This document shows, piece by piece, positions 1-7,829 of a DNA stretch of 12,095 nt. Under the pieces are notes generated by a model. That model saw nothing but the letters and a program-made list of their open reading frames with translations, ran no database searches and had not been told where the DNA came from. The first letter of the stretch is position 1, and each line of letters starts with the position of its first letter. The stretch comes from Merdivivens faecigallinarum (GTDB lineage: Bacteria; Bacteroidota; Bacteroidia; Bacteroidales; UBA932): positions 1-12,095 of the forward strand of contig JADILY010000066.1 of assembly GCA_017695055.1 (NCBI GenBank). Reading direction: 5' to 3'. The translations under genes and the position numbers were made by a program.

Positions 1-1
1 G

Positions 2-439
2 GAATACGCCTGCCGCGGAGGTCAAAAGGAAAGCCTGCCTTTCGGCATAGGTGACGGTACTGTATTGAACGCCACTTTGGCCAATTTCAGAAGCAATTTC
101 CCATACGACATGGAAAGGGGAGGACAATATGAAGACGCTTCGGCATATTATCCGGCAAGACCGATGGAAGTTGGATCGTATGAGCCTAACGGGTATGGGA
201 TTTATGACATGCATGGAAATGTTTATGAATGGTGCAGCGACTGGAAAGACGCTTATCCGGACATGCCAGTGACGGATCCTTCCGGACCCGATTCCCCAAC
301 ATCCGATTACACAAAAGTGCTGAGGGGAGGAAGTTGGTTTATTCATGGGCAATATTGCCGTTCGGGGGACAGGGACCATCTGTTCCCGACAGGCATGGAC
401 ATATATATAGGTTTTAGAGTGGCATTTCACGATGAATGA
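2..439 (+). CDS. SUMF1/FGE-like domain protein, 5'-truncated by window edge
   Basis: This is the C-terminal part of a formylglycine-generating-enzyme-like (FGE-sulfatase, SUMF1) protein. The reading frame is open from base 2, and its first residues (EYACRGGQ...) match the middle of the SUMF1 domain of the next gene, so the true start lies left of the window. An internal TTG at 65 is not a plausible start. Visible family motifs are EYACRGG, GYGIYDMHGNVYEWCSDW and a C-terminal RGGSW...CRSGDR...GFRVAF block. In catalytic FGEs two redox cysteines sit in this last block. Here the first is replaced (GGSWFIH) and only the second position (YC) is kept, so sulfatase-activating activity is unlikely. 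By analogy with its neighbours the missing N-terminus probably carries a lipoprotein signal and Big_2 domains; that is inference. The next gene starts 18 nt downstream, so the two are probably co-transcribed. Confidence 0.9.
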   Translation, partial: EYACRGGQKESLPFGIGDGTVLNATLANFRSNFPYDMERGGQYEDASAYYPARPMEVGSYEPNGYGIYDMHGNVYEWCSDWKDAYPDMPVTDPSGPDSPTSDYTKVLRGGSWFIHGQYCRSGDRDHLFPTGMDIYIGFRVAFHDE

Positions 440-457
440 TTTAATAAAGAATAATTT

Positions 458-1942
458 ATGAAAAATATAGTGATTTGTTTGAAACGAGCATTGTGCACTG
501 CAATAGTTCCGGTTTTTGCGGTTACTGTTCTGAATGGTTGCAATGACGATGACACCGGGCTTCCCGTTTCAGGGATAGATTTGGAGTATCATGAAATCAC
601 ATTGGAAGTAGGGGACACTTTCAAGTTGGACTATTCGGTTTTCCCTGACGGCGCAGTATTTTCCAGTGACCCGGTATGGGAGTCTTCTGACAATTCCGTA
701 GCTGTAGTGGAAGATGGGACTGTATCGGCGACAGGTGCCGGAGAGTGTATTGTATCAGTTTCGATAGACGGAGTTTCAGATACATGTACTGTGGTTGTCA
801 CAATGCAGCCAGCATCGGTCGAGTCTGTTTTGGTAAGTCCGGCATCAGCTTCTTTGTCTTTTGGTGAAACGCTTCAATTGACTGCCTCGGTTTTGCCGGA
901 AGATGCTGTGTGGGACGTAATCGTATGGAGTTCTTCGGACGAGTCCGTGGCTTCCGTAGATGAAAACGGGCTTGTTTCCGCCGTTTCCGAAGGCGAGGCT
1001 TCAATTACGGCGTCTGTGGGCGGAGTAACCGGCGAATGTATTGTAGAGGTGAGGGATTCCACATCTCCTGAGACAGTGGATATTCCTGCCGGAGTGTTCA
1101 TGATGGGCGCTCCGATTACTGAGTACAATGCCTATACTAATGAATATCCGCAGCATCAGGTCACCATAACCGGTGGCTTTTCGATGACCAAGTATGAGAT
1201 AACCAATGCCCAGTATGCCTTTTTCCTGAATGAGTCAGGAATAGGACAGGATGCAACGGGCGATGTCACTTATATTGACAATGGGACCGAGGTCACAGGC
1301 TCCCATGTCCTGATAGCGGACAGCAGGATATGGGCAGGGACTCCTAATGAATCGGATTATGGCCTGCACTATGAAAATGACAGATGGATACCTGCTGAAG
1401 GGTGTGAAAACTATCCTGTTACGTATGTGACATGGTTCGGTGCCGTGGCATACGCCGATTGGCTTGGAGGAAGACTTCCGACCGAGGCTGAATGGGAGTA
1501 CGCATGCCGTGGAGGACAGGAAGAATCCTTGCCTTTCGGCATCGGGGACGGCAAGCGGCTTGTGGAAGGCATGGCCAATTATAATACAAAATTCTATTAT
1601 GACGCCGACATGGGAGGGCAATACAGGGACGACACTGCGGAACCTATAGGGCATCCCGTGGAGGTAGGCAGCTATCCGTATCCTAACGGATATGGCCTGT
1701 ATGACATGCACGGCAATGTATTGGAGTGGTGCAGCGACTGGTTTGCCCGTTATGATGATAGCGCTTCTGCGGAAACCGACCCTACCGGACCGTTGTCAGG
1801 AGAGTACAGGGTAGTACGTGGAGGAACATTTACCGTATCGGATGCCTGGGACGCCGTGTCATGCCGTACTGCTTACAGAATGAGTTCCGCGCCGTCATAC
1901 ACGCTCATGAATTGCGGGCTGCGTGTGGTTTTTGATGAATAA
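458..1942 (+). CDS. Lipoprotein with two Big_2 domains and a C-terminal SUMF1/FGE-like domain
   Basis: A 494-residue predicted surface lipoprotein. The signal peptide has a basic n-region (MKNIVICLKR), a hydrophobic core and lipobox LNGC with the lipidated Cys at about 28. The following NDDD is acidic, as in Bacteroidetes surface-export signals. Two bacterial Ig-like Big_2 domains follow (about 36-114 and 118-198), each with the L.VGDTF.L / W.SSD.SVA.V / G.VSA...GE core. The SUMF1 domain fills about 205-494: IPAGVFMMG, MTKYEITNAQ, VTWFGAVAYADWLGGRLPTEAEWEYACRGG, YGLYDMHGNVLEWCSDW, ending CGLRVVFDE. The redox cysteine pair of true FGEs is not preserved near the C-terminus (GGTFTVS; a single CRTAYR cysteine), so a binding role is more likely than formylglycine formation. 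The ligand is unknown. It lies in a tight run of related genes, 18 nt after the previous stop and about 40 nt before the next start. Confidence 0.93.
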   Translation: MKNIVICLKRALCTAIVPVFAVTVLNGCNDDDTGLPVSGIDLEYHEITLEVGDTFKLDYSVFPDGAVFSSDPVWESSDNSVAVVEDGTVSATGAGECIVSVSIDGVSDTCTVVVTMQPASVESVLVSPASASLSFGETLQLTASVLPEDAVWDVIVWSSSDESVASVDENGLVSAVSEGEASITASVGGVTGECIVEVRDSTSPETVDIPAGVFMMGAPITEYNAYTNEYPQHQVTITGGFSMTKYEITNAQYAFFLNESGIGQDATGDVTYIDNGTEVTGSHVLIADSRIWAGTPNESDYGLHYENDRWIPAEGCENYPVTYVTWFGAVAYADWLGGRLPTEAEWEYACRGGQEESLPFGIGDGKRLVEGMANYNTKFYYDADMGGQYRDDTAEPIGHPVEVGSYPYPNGYGLYDMHGNVLEWCSDWFARYDDSASAETDPTGPLSGEYRVVRGGTFTVSDAWDAVSCRTAYRMSSAPSYTLMNCGLRVVFDE

Positions 1943-1982
1943 TAATTTTAAATCAAGTAATTGTTATATGGATTCATGCATC

Positions 1983-3572
1983 ATGATTAAAAAGATATTA
2001 CTAGGTACGGTATGTTTGGCAGCAGCGTTTTCTTGTTCCAAGGAAACAGGGGAGAATCCTGCCAATCCAACGGAAAAATATTCAGGGATATCTGTAGAGG
2101 ATAATGGTTTTTCGTTTCCAGATACAACTATTGCCACATCCTTTGTGGCCGGTGACGAAATAGGTGTTTTTGCAGTAAAAGACGGTGCCGTGCTGGACAG
2201 TATAGACAATCTTCGCTTGACTTTGGGCGATTCCGGATGGATTGCGGACGGGGATGTCTCTTTCGTTGAAGGCGATGGGATAGTTTATTATGCATATTTT
2301 CCTTTTTCTGAATCATTGTCTGGAAATATAGATCCTTCCGCTTCGGATGAAAACGGTTTTTTCGCCGAAGTGGCAGCCAATTGGGATACACCGATGGACC
2401 AAGGCGATTCCTTGATATTCGGTGGCGCCGACTTGATGACGGCGCAGGGGCATTCCGAAGGCGATGTCTTGCATTTTGGAATGAATCACCGCATGTATCT
2501 CGTTGTCGTGGATTTGCCGGGCACGAAGTATACATTTACCAATGAACCGGCCATTCCCGATTATTTTGTAGGAGGGGGCAATGCCGGTTTTGACGGTTTC
2601 ACCCCGTTTCAGTGGGAGGATGGTACCTATCGTTTCTTAGTGAATCCTGCATTGCCGCAGATGACAATCGGAGGTTATTACGGAAGCGAAAACAATCCTA
2701 ATACATGGGAAATGGATGTGGATGCCAAAGCCGGAGAAGGCTATCTTTTGAAGATCGATGGAGGAGGCAGGGTAATAGAACATGAGCTTATGGCGGGGGA
2801 TTTCTTCCTTGCCGACGGCAATATCCTGCCCAAGGATTCCGATGAGGCAATTGTCGGGGCGTCGGATGTAATCGGAATAGTGTTTCAGACTGACCCTGAA
2901 AGAATCGGGGATGCTGAGAAAAACGCTTTGGGAGGCAAACTCCACGCATTGGTAGTGGCGACGAAGACCGTACAGCAAAACAATTATTTCGCATGGTATT
3001 CCAATGGCGATATCTATGAAAGGGATGAAACTGAGATAGGCTTTATGAACAGTTACAGCGATGATCCCTATGAGGCTTTCTCACTTTCCGACATGGACAT
3101 AAACGGCTTTCTGAATACTTCCGCAATCAGGCAGTACAGGACGGAAGATTATGAGTCCGGATATTACGGAGCTTTCAAGGCGGCAGTGGATTTTGAAAGC
3201 GAGGCAGGCGGACCGTCACCAGAAATTGCCACCACGGGATGGTATCTCCCTACCGCAGGCCAATTTTTCGATATCATCCGTAATCTTGCCGGTGTGACCC
3301 TGGATGACGGGGACGGGTTCGTAGGATACAGTCTCGCAAGTTTCGCATGGGAAAACAAGGGCGATGTGATTTTATCGCTTAACGAGGCTATGGGAGCTGT
3401 GTCTGAGGATGATAAGGTAGAGTTCAAAAGCAGCGGATATTACTGGACGGCATCATCGACTCTTGACGGGGAAGCGAGGTATATCGGGCTAGTCTATAGT
3501 GGTACTAATGTAACGTGCGTAAGCACATATAAGTATGACATACTGTTTGTAAGGCCGGTACTTGCTTTCTAA
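1983..3572 (+). CDS. Lipoprotein with fimbrillin-like N-terminal region and DUF1566/Lcl_C-like C-terminal domain
   Basis: A 529-residue predicted lipoprotein. I chose the ATG at 1983 because it gives a compact signal peptide (MIKKILLGTVCLAAAFSC, Cys 18) followed by SKETGEN. Upstream starts (GTG at 1923, ATG at 1968) overlap or crowd the previous gene and add an unlikely hydrophilic leader. Residues about 30-260 resemble the Bacteroidetes fimbrillin/Mfa-like family: TSFVAGDEIGVFAV, GIVYYAYFPFSES, LHFGMNHRMYLVVVDLP. These proteins are usually fimbrial or surface structural proteins. From about 267 the protein switches to a module shared with the genes at 3625 and 9589: GDFFLADGNI, VIGIVFQT, GWYLPTAGQ, YYWTASST, ending FVRPVLAF. 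This resembles DUF1566/Lcl_C, a family linked to adhesion in some bacteria. It is the only gene here with a fimbrillin-like instead of a Big_2 stalk. The assignment to Mfa_like_1 is by eye and moderate. Confidence 0.88.
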   Translation: MIKKILLGTVCLAAAFSCSKETGENPANPTEKYSGISVEDNGFSFPDTTIATSFVAGDEIGVFAVKDGAVLDSIDNLRLTLGDSGWIADGDVSFVEGDGIVYYAYFPFSESLSGNIDPSASDENGFFAEVAANWDTPMDQGDSLIFGGADLMTAQGHSEGDVLHFGMNHRMYLVVVDLPGTKYTFTNEPAIPDYFVGGGNAGFDGFTPFQWEDGTYRFLVNPALPQMTIGGYYGSENNPNTWEMDVDAKAGEGYLLKIDGGGRVIEHELMAGDFFLADGNILPKDSDEAIVGASDVIGIVFQTDPERIGDAEKNALGGKLHALVVATKTVQQNNYFAWYSNGDIYERDETEIGFMNSYSDDPYEAFSLSDMDINGFLNTSAIRQYRTEDYESGYYGAFKAAVDFESEAGGPSPEIATTGWYLPTAGQFFDIIRNLAGVTLDDGDGFVGYSLASFAWENKGDVILSLNEAMGAVSEDDKVEFKSSGYYWTASSTLDGEARYIGLVYSGTNVTCVSTYKYDILFVRPVLAF

Positions 3573-3624
3573 GCGACTGTGTCATTAACTTGAAACTAAA
3601 GTATATACAATTAAATAATTATTA

Positions 3625-4923
3625 ATGGTGAAAACAAAGATAATGGCTTTCATGGCAGGCATTTCATGTTTGTGTTTGGCTGCTGTTTCCTGCGACAAGA
3701 CAGAGAAAAACAATTCTGAGGTAACAGAAGTTTCTTCCGTAACGCTTAATGAGACGGAAATAGATTTGAACGTCGGCGACTCTTTGCAGTTGGAAGCGTC
3801 CATATCGCCTTCCGATGCGGTTTATGAAAATATCGATTGGGAAAGTAGCGACACAGGTGTGGCTACCGTGGATACTTCGGGCCTTGTCATCGCCGTAGGG
3901 GAAGGTGTTGCCACTGTCAGTGTCACTGTGGATGGCAAGTCTGACGAATGTACGGTGACCGTGTCCGCTCCGGAACCTCTGCCGGTAGAGGTAGAGTCGG
4001 TCGAAGTGGCACCGGCTTCCTTGGAACTGTATGTCGGTAATGAGTCGGTATTGGAAGCGGCAGTATTGCCTGAAGATGCTGACTACGAACTTTTATGGAC
4101 TTCTTCCGACGAGAGTGTGGCAGTCGTGGATGAAAACGGTACAGTTACGGCTCTTTCGGCCGGAGAGGCGGAAATAATCGCATCTGCCGGCGGAAAAGAA
4201 GGTGTGTGCCTCGTCACTGTTTTGGAAAGGATCGTGGATCCGCAAGTCGGAGATTATTTCTATTCTGACGGTACATGGTCTTCGGCCCTGAATGAAGCCA
4301 AAACTCCTGTCGGCATAATCTTTTATATCGGACAGCATGACACCGACAATACTGATTACTCCTCTACCGGAATAGCTTCTTCACAGTGCCGCGGGTACGT
4401 GGTGGCGATTCAGGATGCTTTTGACGGCCAATGCAATTGGGGAGAGTTTTTTGTGGAACTCGGCAATTACATGACAGATGAAAGCGGCAATTATATCAAT
4501 GACGGGGGAAACGATGCTGACATCGATTTCAACGGTTACTCATATACGGCCAATATGATGGATGCGGCTGAAGCGAACGGAGGCTTGTCCGCCGATGATC
4601 CAGCCGGATACCCTGCGGCGTTTTATGTTTCCAATTATACTGCCGCGCCTTCGGGTACGAGCGGATGGTTCTTGCCTTCCGCAAGCCAGTTAAAGACCCT
4701 CAAGGCTCAGAAAGAGGCACTGAATGCCAAAGAAGGGTTTACTCCGTTCCTTGAAGGTGAATCGGACTATTATTGGTCTTCGAGCGAGTCTACATATCTT
4801 GGTGGCGCTCCGATGATGTATTCGCTGATAGTATGTTTCGGGGAGCAGGGTGAATTCGGAAGTATATTCGATGAGGTTAAAGATTACGGATCACATCATG
4901 TACGTGCAATCCTTGCATTCTGA
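3625..4923 (+). CDS. Lipoprotein with two Big_2 domains and DUF1566/Lcl_C-like C-terminal domain
   Basis: A 432-residue predicted surface lipoprotein. The signal peptide runs to lipobox AVSC with Cys 23, followed by DKTEKN. Two Big_2 Ig-like domains lie at about 32-112 (IDLNVGDSLQLEAS, WESSDTGVATVD) and 119-196 (LELYVGNESVLEA, WTSSDESVAVVDENG). The C-terminal module (about 204-432) begins GDYFYSDGTWSSALNEAKTP, continues VGIIFYIGQ and TSGWFLPSASQL, then YYWSSSES, and ends HHVRAILAF. This order matches DUF1566/Lcl_C-type domains, which have an FGE/C-type-lectin-like organisation. The enzymatic or binding role is unknown. The convergent gene at 9589-11163 has the same cap with a closely similar SDGTWSSEL start, so the two are paralogs. 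The AT-rich 52-nt gap upstream shows no clear -33/-7 promoter, so transcription probably continues from the gene before. Confidence 0.92.
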   Translation: MVKTKIMAFMAGISCLCLAAVSCDKTEKNNSEVTEVSSVTLNETEIDLNVGDSLQLEASISPSDAVYENIDWESSDTGVATVDTSGLVIAVGEGVATVSVTVDGKSDECTVTVSAPEPLPVEVESVEVAPASLELYVGNESVLEAAVLPEDADYELLWTSSDESVAVVDENGTVTALSAGEAEIIASAGGKEGVCLVTVLERIVDPQVGDYFYSDGTWSSALNEAKTPVGIIFYIGQHDTDNTDYSSTGIASSQCRGYVVAIQDAFDGQCNWGEFFVELGNYMTDESGNYINDGGNDADIDFNGYSYTANMMDAAEANGGLSADDPAGYPAAFYVSNYTAAPSGTSGWFLPSASQLKTLKAQKEALNAKEGFTPFLEGESDYYWSSSESTYLGGAPMMYSLIVCFGEQGEFGSIFDEVKDYGSHHVRAILAF

Positions 4924-4961
4924 TGTAATCATTTTTATTAATAAATTAAATTGGAAGATTC

Positions 4962-6131
4962 ATGAATTCGAAATTCGATAAAATATTGTTTTGTTCTGTT
5001 TGCGCTGCCATGTCTTTGTCGTTTTCGGCTTGTACTTCCCCTGTGGAAGCTCCCGAAGAAGATGTGAGGGCGGAAAGCATATCGGTATACCCGGAATCAT
5101 TGACCCTGAAAATAGGAGATACCGTGTCTTTGGAGGCTGTAGTGCTTCCTTTGAATTCGTCAGATTCCATTGTAGCATGGGTTTCAGACGCCCCTGAGAT
5201 AGTGTCTGTGGAACAGAACGGGCGTGTTACCGCAGTTGCCGCAGGTGAAGCCAATGTCATAGCTTCCGTAAACGGCGGGGCATTGTCAGACGGCTGCGTT
5301 GTTACGGTAGAAGAAAGTGTGGAAGAATTTCCGCACGGTATACAGACTGTCAGGATAAGCGCCGGTACTTTCCTTATGGGTAGCCCGGAAAGCGAACCTT
5401 ACAGATATGAAGGCAGGGAGACTCAGCATGAGGTGACACTTACGAAAGACTTTTACATGAGCATTTATGAAATCACCAATTCGCAGTTTGTCGAATTTTT
5501 AAATGATATGGAAATAGCCGAGGACGGCATGGGGACAGTCACATATGTTTCCGGAGGCCAGACATTGACCGAGAGCCAGTCTTTTTTGCGTAAAAGTTCA
5601 GTGGACAACGACTGGGGAATGGCATACGACAGAGAAGAGGGCAAATGGGTGCCTGTCGAAGGCTATGATAATTATCCGGCGATGCATGTCACATGGTATG
5701 GCGCTACTGCATACGCCGATTGGGTGGGAGGAAGCCTCCCTACCGAAGCACAGTGGGAATATGCCTGCCGTGCAGGCAGTACTACCACATATCCGTGGGG
5801 AAGAGACGAGGCTCAGCTTGTGGATTATGCATGGTATATTGACAATTCCGACGGGCATACGCATCCTGTCGGAGAACTTGCTCCCAATGCATGGGGGTTG
5901 TACGACATGCTCGGCAATGTATGGGAATGGTGTTCTGATTGGTATGCCGATTTTACCGAAGATCCGGTAACCGATCCTGTCGGTCCGGAAACAGGTGAAA
6001 CGCGGTCATTGAGAGGAAGTGCGTATTATCATTATGAGAGTTTCACGCGTCCGGCCATGCGTTATGATCATGCCCCGTGGAGGGATTTCGATTTAGTAGG
6101 TTTTCGTGTAGTGTTTAATGAAGAACAATAG
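4962..6131 (+). CDS. Lipoprotein with one Big_2 domain and a C-terminal SUMF1/FGE-like domain
   Basis: A 389-residue predicted lipoprotein, the shortest complete SUMF1-type member here. The signal peptide ends in lipobox FSAC (Cys 24), followed by TSPVEAPEED. A single Big_2 domain occupies about 36-116 (LTLKIGDTVSLEAVV, WVSDAPEIVSVEQNG). The SUMF1 domain runs from about 124: ISAGTFLMGSP, MSIYEITNSQFVEFLN, VTWYGATAYADWVGG, LPTEAQWEYACRAGS, WGLYDMLGNVWEWCSDW, VGFRVVFNEE. In the C-terminal block (RGSAYYHYESFTRPAMR) both cysteine positions of catalytic FGE are absent, so formylglycine-generating activity is not expected. The fold is probably kept as a binding scaffold; the ligand is unknown. The start codon follows a 38-nt AT-rich gap. 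The stop codon overlaps or nearly abuts the start of the next gene, which supports co-transcription and perhaps translational coupling. Confidence 0.93.
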   Translation: MNSKFDKILFCSVCAAMSLSFSACTSPVEAPEEDVRAESISVYPESLTLKIGDTVSLEAVVLPLNSSDSIVAWVSDAPEIVSVEQNGRVTAVAAGEANVIASVNGGALSDGCVVTVEESVEEFPHGIQTVRISAGTFLMGSPESEPYRYEGRETQHEVTLTKDFYMSIYEITNSQFVEFLNDMEIAEDGMGTVTYVSGGQTLTESQSFLRKSSVDNDWGMAYDREEGKWVPVEGYDNYPAMHVTWYGATAYADWVGGSLPTEAQWEYACRAGSTTTYPWGRDEAQLVDYAWYIDNSDGHTHPVGELAPNAWGLYDMLGNVWEWCSDWYADFTEDPVTDPVGPETGETRSLRGSAYYHYESFTRPAMRYDHAPWRDFDLVGFRVVFNEEQ

Positions 6132-7812
6132 GCTGATTATGAAAAGCGTTATTTTTAAAACCGCCATTTTGGCCATGTTTTTGGCTGTGTCCTGTGAAGG
6201 GACTCAGGAAGAGAGGGAGATACATGTGGAATCCGTATCCATAGAACCGGAGGAAATAACGGTCAAGGCAGGTGATACTGCATCCCTCGCGGCAGTTGTC
6301 GTACCGGAGAATGCCACGAACAAAAATGTCGGATGGTATTCGGAAGACAACAGTATAGTGACAGTAGACAATGATGGTTCGCTGACAGCCGTTTCAGTAG
6401 GTGAAACGAGAGTATTCATTGTGACAGAGGACGGTAGCAAGACGGCGTATTGCGGAGTGACTGTCGTGGACAAGGACATACCGGTTGAGTCAATAACAGT
6501 GGATCCGGACAATCTGAGCATGGTCGTCGGCGATATTGTCGCGCTTTCGGTACGCATGTTTCCGGAAAATGCGACTGGAAAGTCTGTGGTCTGGACAAGT
6601 TCCGATGAGAGCGTAGCTTCTGTCGATGAAGACGGAAAGGTTGAAGGTACAGGTATCGGAGAGGCGGATATTACAGTCTCTTCCGAGCAGTGGGGCAAAT
6701 CAGCGGTCTGTCATGTTACCGTAGGAGATAATTACGTGGCAGTCACCGGAGTAGCCGTTTCTCCCGCAAATATGACTTTGGAAATAGGGGAACAAGGCAA
6801 ATTCACTGCTCTCATCTATCCTTCCTATGCTACCGAACAGTCTGTTACATGGGCAACTCTCGATCCCGATGTGGCTTCTGTCAGCGATGACGGTACGGTC
6901 ACGGCTTTGTCGTCCGGAGTCGCTTTCATAACTGCCACGACGGAGGATGGAGGTTTTTCTTCATATTCGAAAGCCGCAGTTACTGGAGGCGACGTAGTTC
7001 CTGAAGAATGGGTTTTGGTTCCGGCCGGCACATTTATGATGGGGTCTCCGGAGACCGAGGAAAACCGTATGGAAAGCGAGGTACAGCACGAGGTCACTAT
7101 AAGCAGGGACTTCTACATAAGCAAATACGAAGTTACCAATTCTCAGTTTGCGGACTTTCTCAATGAGGCCGGGATAGGACAAGACGGCATGGGTGAAGTC
7201 ACATATCCTGACAAAGGGACGGAGGTTACGGAAACAAGGCAACTTATCATGGATAGTTCCCTTGATGCCGGCCTCGGTGGCCAATACGATTTCGGAGTAC
7301 ATTGGGACGCAGAAGCTTCCATGTGGAAACCTGCCGACGGTTGTGACAATTACCCTGTAATATTCGTTACATGGTACGGTGCCATGGCCTACGCTGCTCA
7401 CAAGGGAGGATGCCTTCCTACCGAGGCGCAATGGGAGTATGCATGCAGGGCCGGTTCGTCGACCGCATATTTCTGGGGAGAAACTTCATCGGAGCAAAAT
7501 GAATACGGATGGTGTTACACAATCGGTGACAAGGCGATAAGTGTCAGGCTGCATCCTGTAGGAGGCAAGAGTCCTAACGGATGGGGCATATACGACATGG
7601 TGGGAAATGTATGTGAACTCTGTCTTGATTGGGACGGGGATTATCCCGAAGGTCCGGTTACTGATCCTGTGGGACCGGATACCGGAGAATGGCGCATACT
7701 GCGAGGCAGTTGTTTCTTGACCGGAGGACCTTATTCGCGTTCTGCGTACAGAGACGGCTACCATGCTGACAATCAGGGGGCTTATGTCGGATTCAGGATT
7801 GTAAAATATTAA
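6118..7812 (+). CDS. Lipoprotein with three Big_2 domains and a C-terminal SUMF1/FGE-like domain
   Basis: A 564-residue predicted surface lipoprotein (557 if translation begins at the in-frame ATG at 6139). The 6118 start overlaps the previous gene by 14 nt. The 6139 start leaves 7 nt and gives a cleaner signal peptide, MKSVIFKTAILAMFLAVSC. Both share the lipobox AVSC, then EGTQEE, and I cannot decide between them. Three Big_2 domains lie at about 33-117, 124-201 and 207-288, each with a GDTASLAAVV/W...D..VASV-like core. The SUMF1 domain (about 294-564) shows VPAGTFMMGSP, ISKYEVTNSQFADFLN, VTWYGAMAYAAHKGG, LPTEAQWEYACRAGS and WGIYDMVGNV, and ends YVGFRIVKY. Two features are odd: the usual NVxEWCSDW motif reads NVCELCLDW, and the C-terminal block (RGSCFLTGGPYSRSAYR) lacks the FGE cysteine pair at its normal spacing. 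A non-catalytic ligand-binding cap is the best inference. Confidence 0.92.
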   Translation: MKNNRLIMKSVIFKTAILAMFLAVSCEGTQEEREIHVESVSIEPEEITVKAGDTASLAAVVVPENATNKNVGWYSEDNSIVTVDNDGSLTAVSVGETRVFIVTEDGSKTAYCGVTVVDKDIPVESITVDPDNLSMVVGDIVALSVRMFPENATGKSVVWTSSDESVASVDEDGKVEGTGIGEADITVSSEQWGKSAVCHVTVGDNYVAVTGVAVSPANMTLEIGEQGKFTALIYPSYATEQSVTWATLDPDVASVSDDGTVTALSSGVAFITATTEDGGFSSYSKAAVTGGDVVPEEWVLVPAGTFMMGSPETEENRMESEVQHEVTISRDFYISKYEVTNSQFADFLNEAGIGQDGMGEVTYPDKGTEVTETRQLIMDSSLDAGLGGQYDFGVHWDAEASMWKPADGCDNYPVIFVTWYGAMAYAAHKGGCLPTEAQWEYACRAGSSTAYFWGETSSEQNEYGWCYTIGDKAISVRLHPVGGKSPNGWGIYDMVGNVCELCLDWDGDYPEGPVTDPVGPDTGEWRILRGSCFLTGGPYSRSAYRDGYHADNQGAYVGFRIVKY

Positions 7813-7829
7813 AAAGCAAATAATCCAAG

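Noticed and set aside
798..1128. Minus-strand open frames opposite the Big_2 coding regions (also 6204-6698, 4946-5260)
   Set aside because: They mirror the Ser/Thr-rich Big_2 codons on the other strand, have no signals or family motifs and no room for expression signals. They are shadows.
1923..1982. Upstream start codons (GTG 1923, ATG 1968) for the gene at 1983
   Set aside because: They would place a hydrophilic leader in front of a perfectly formed lipoprotein signal peptide, and the GTG overlaps the previous gene.
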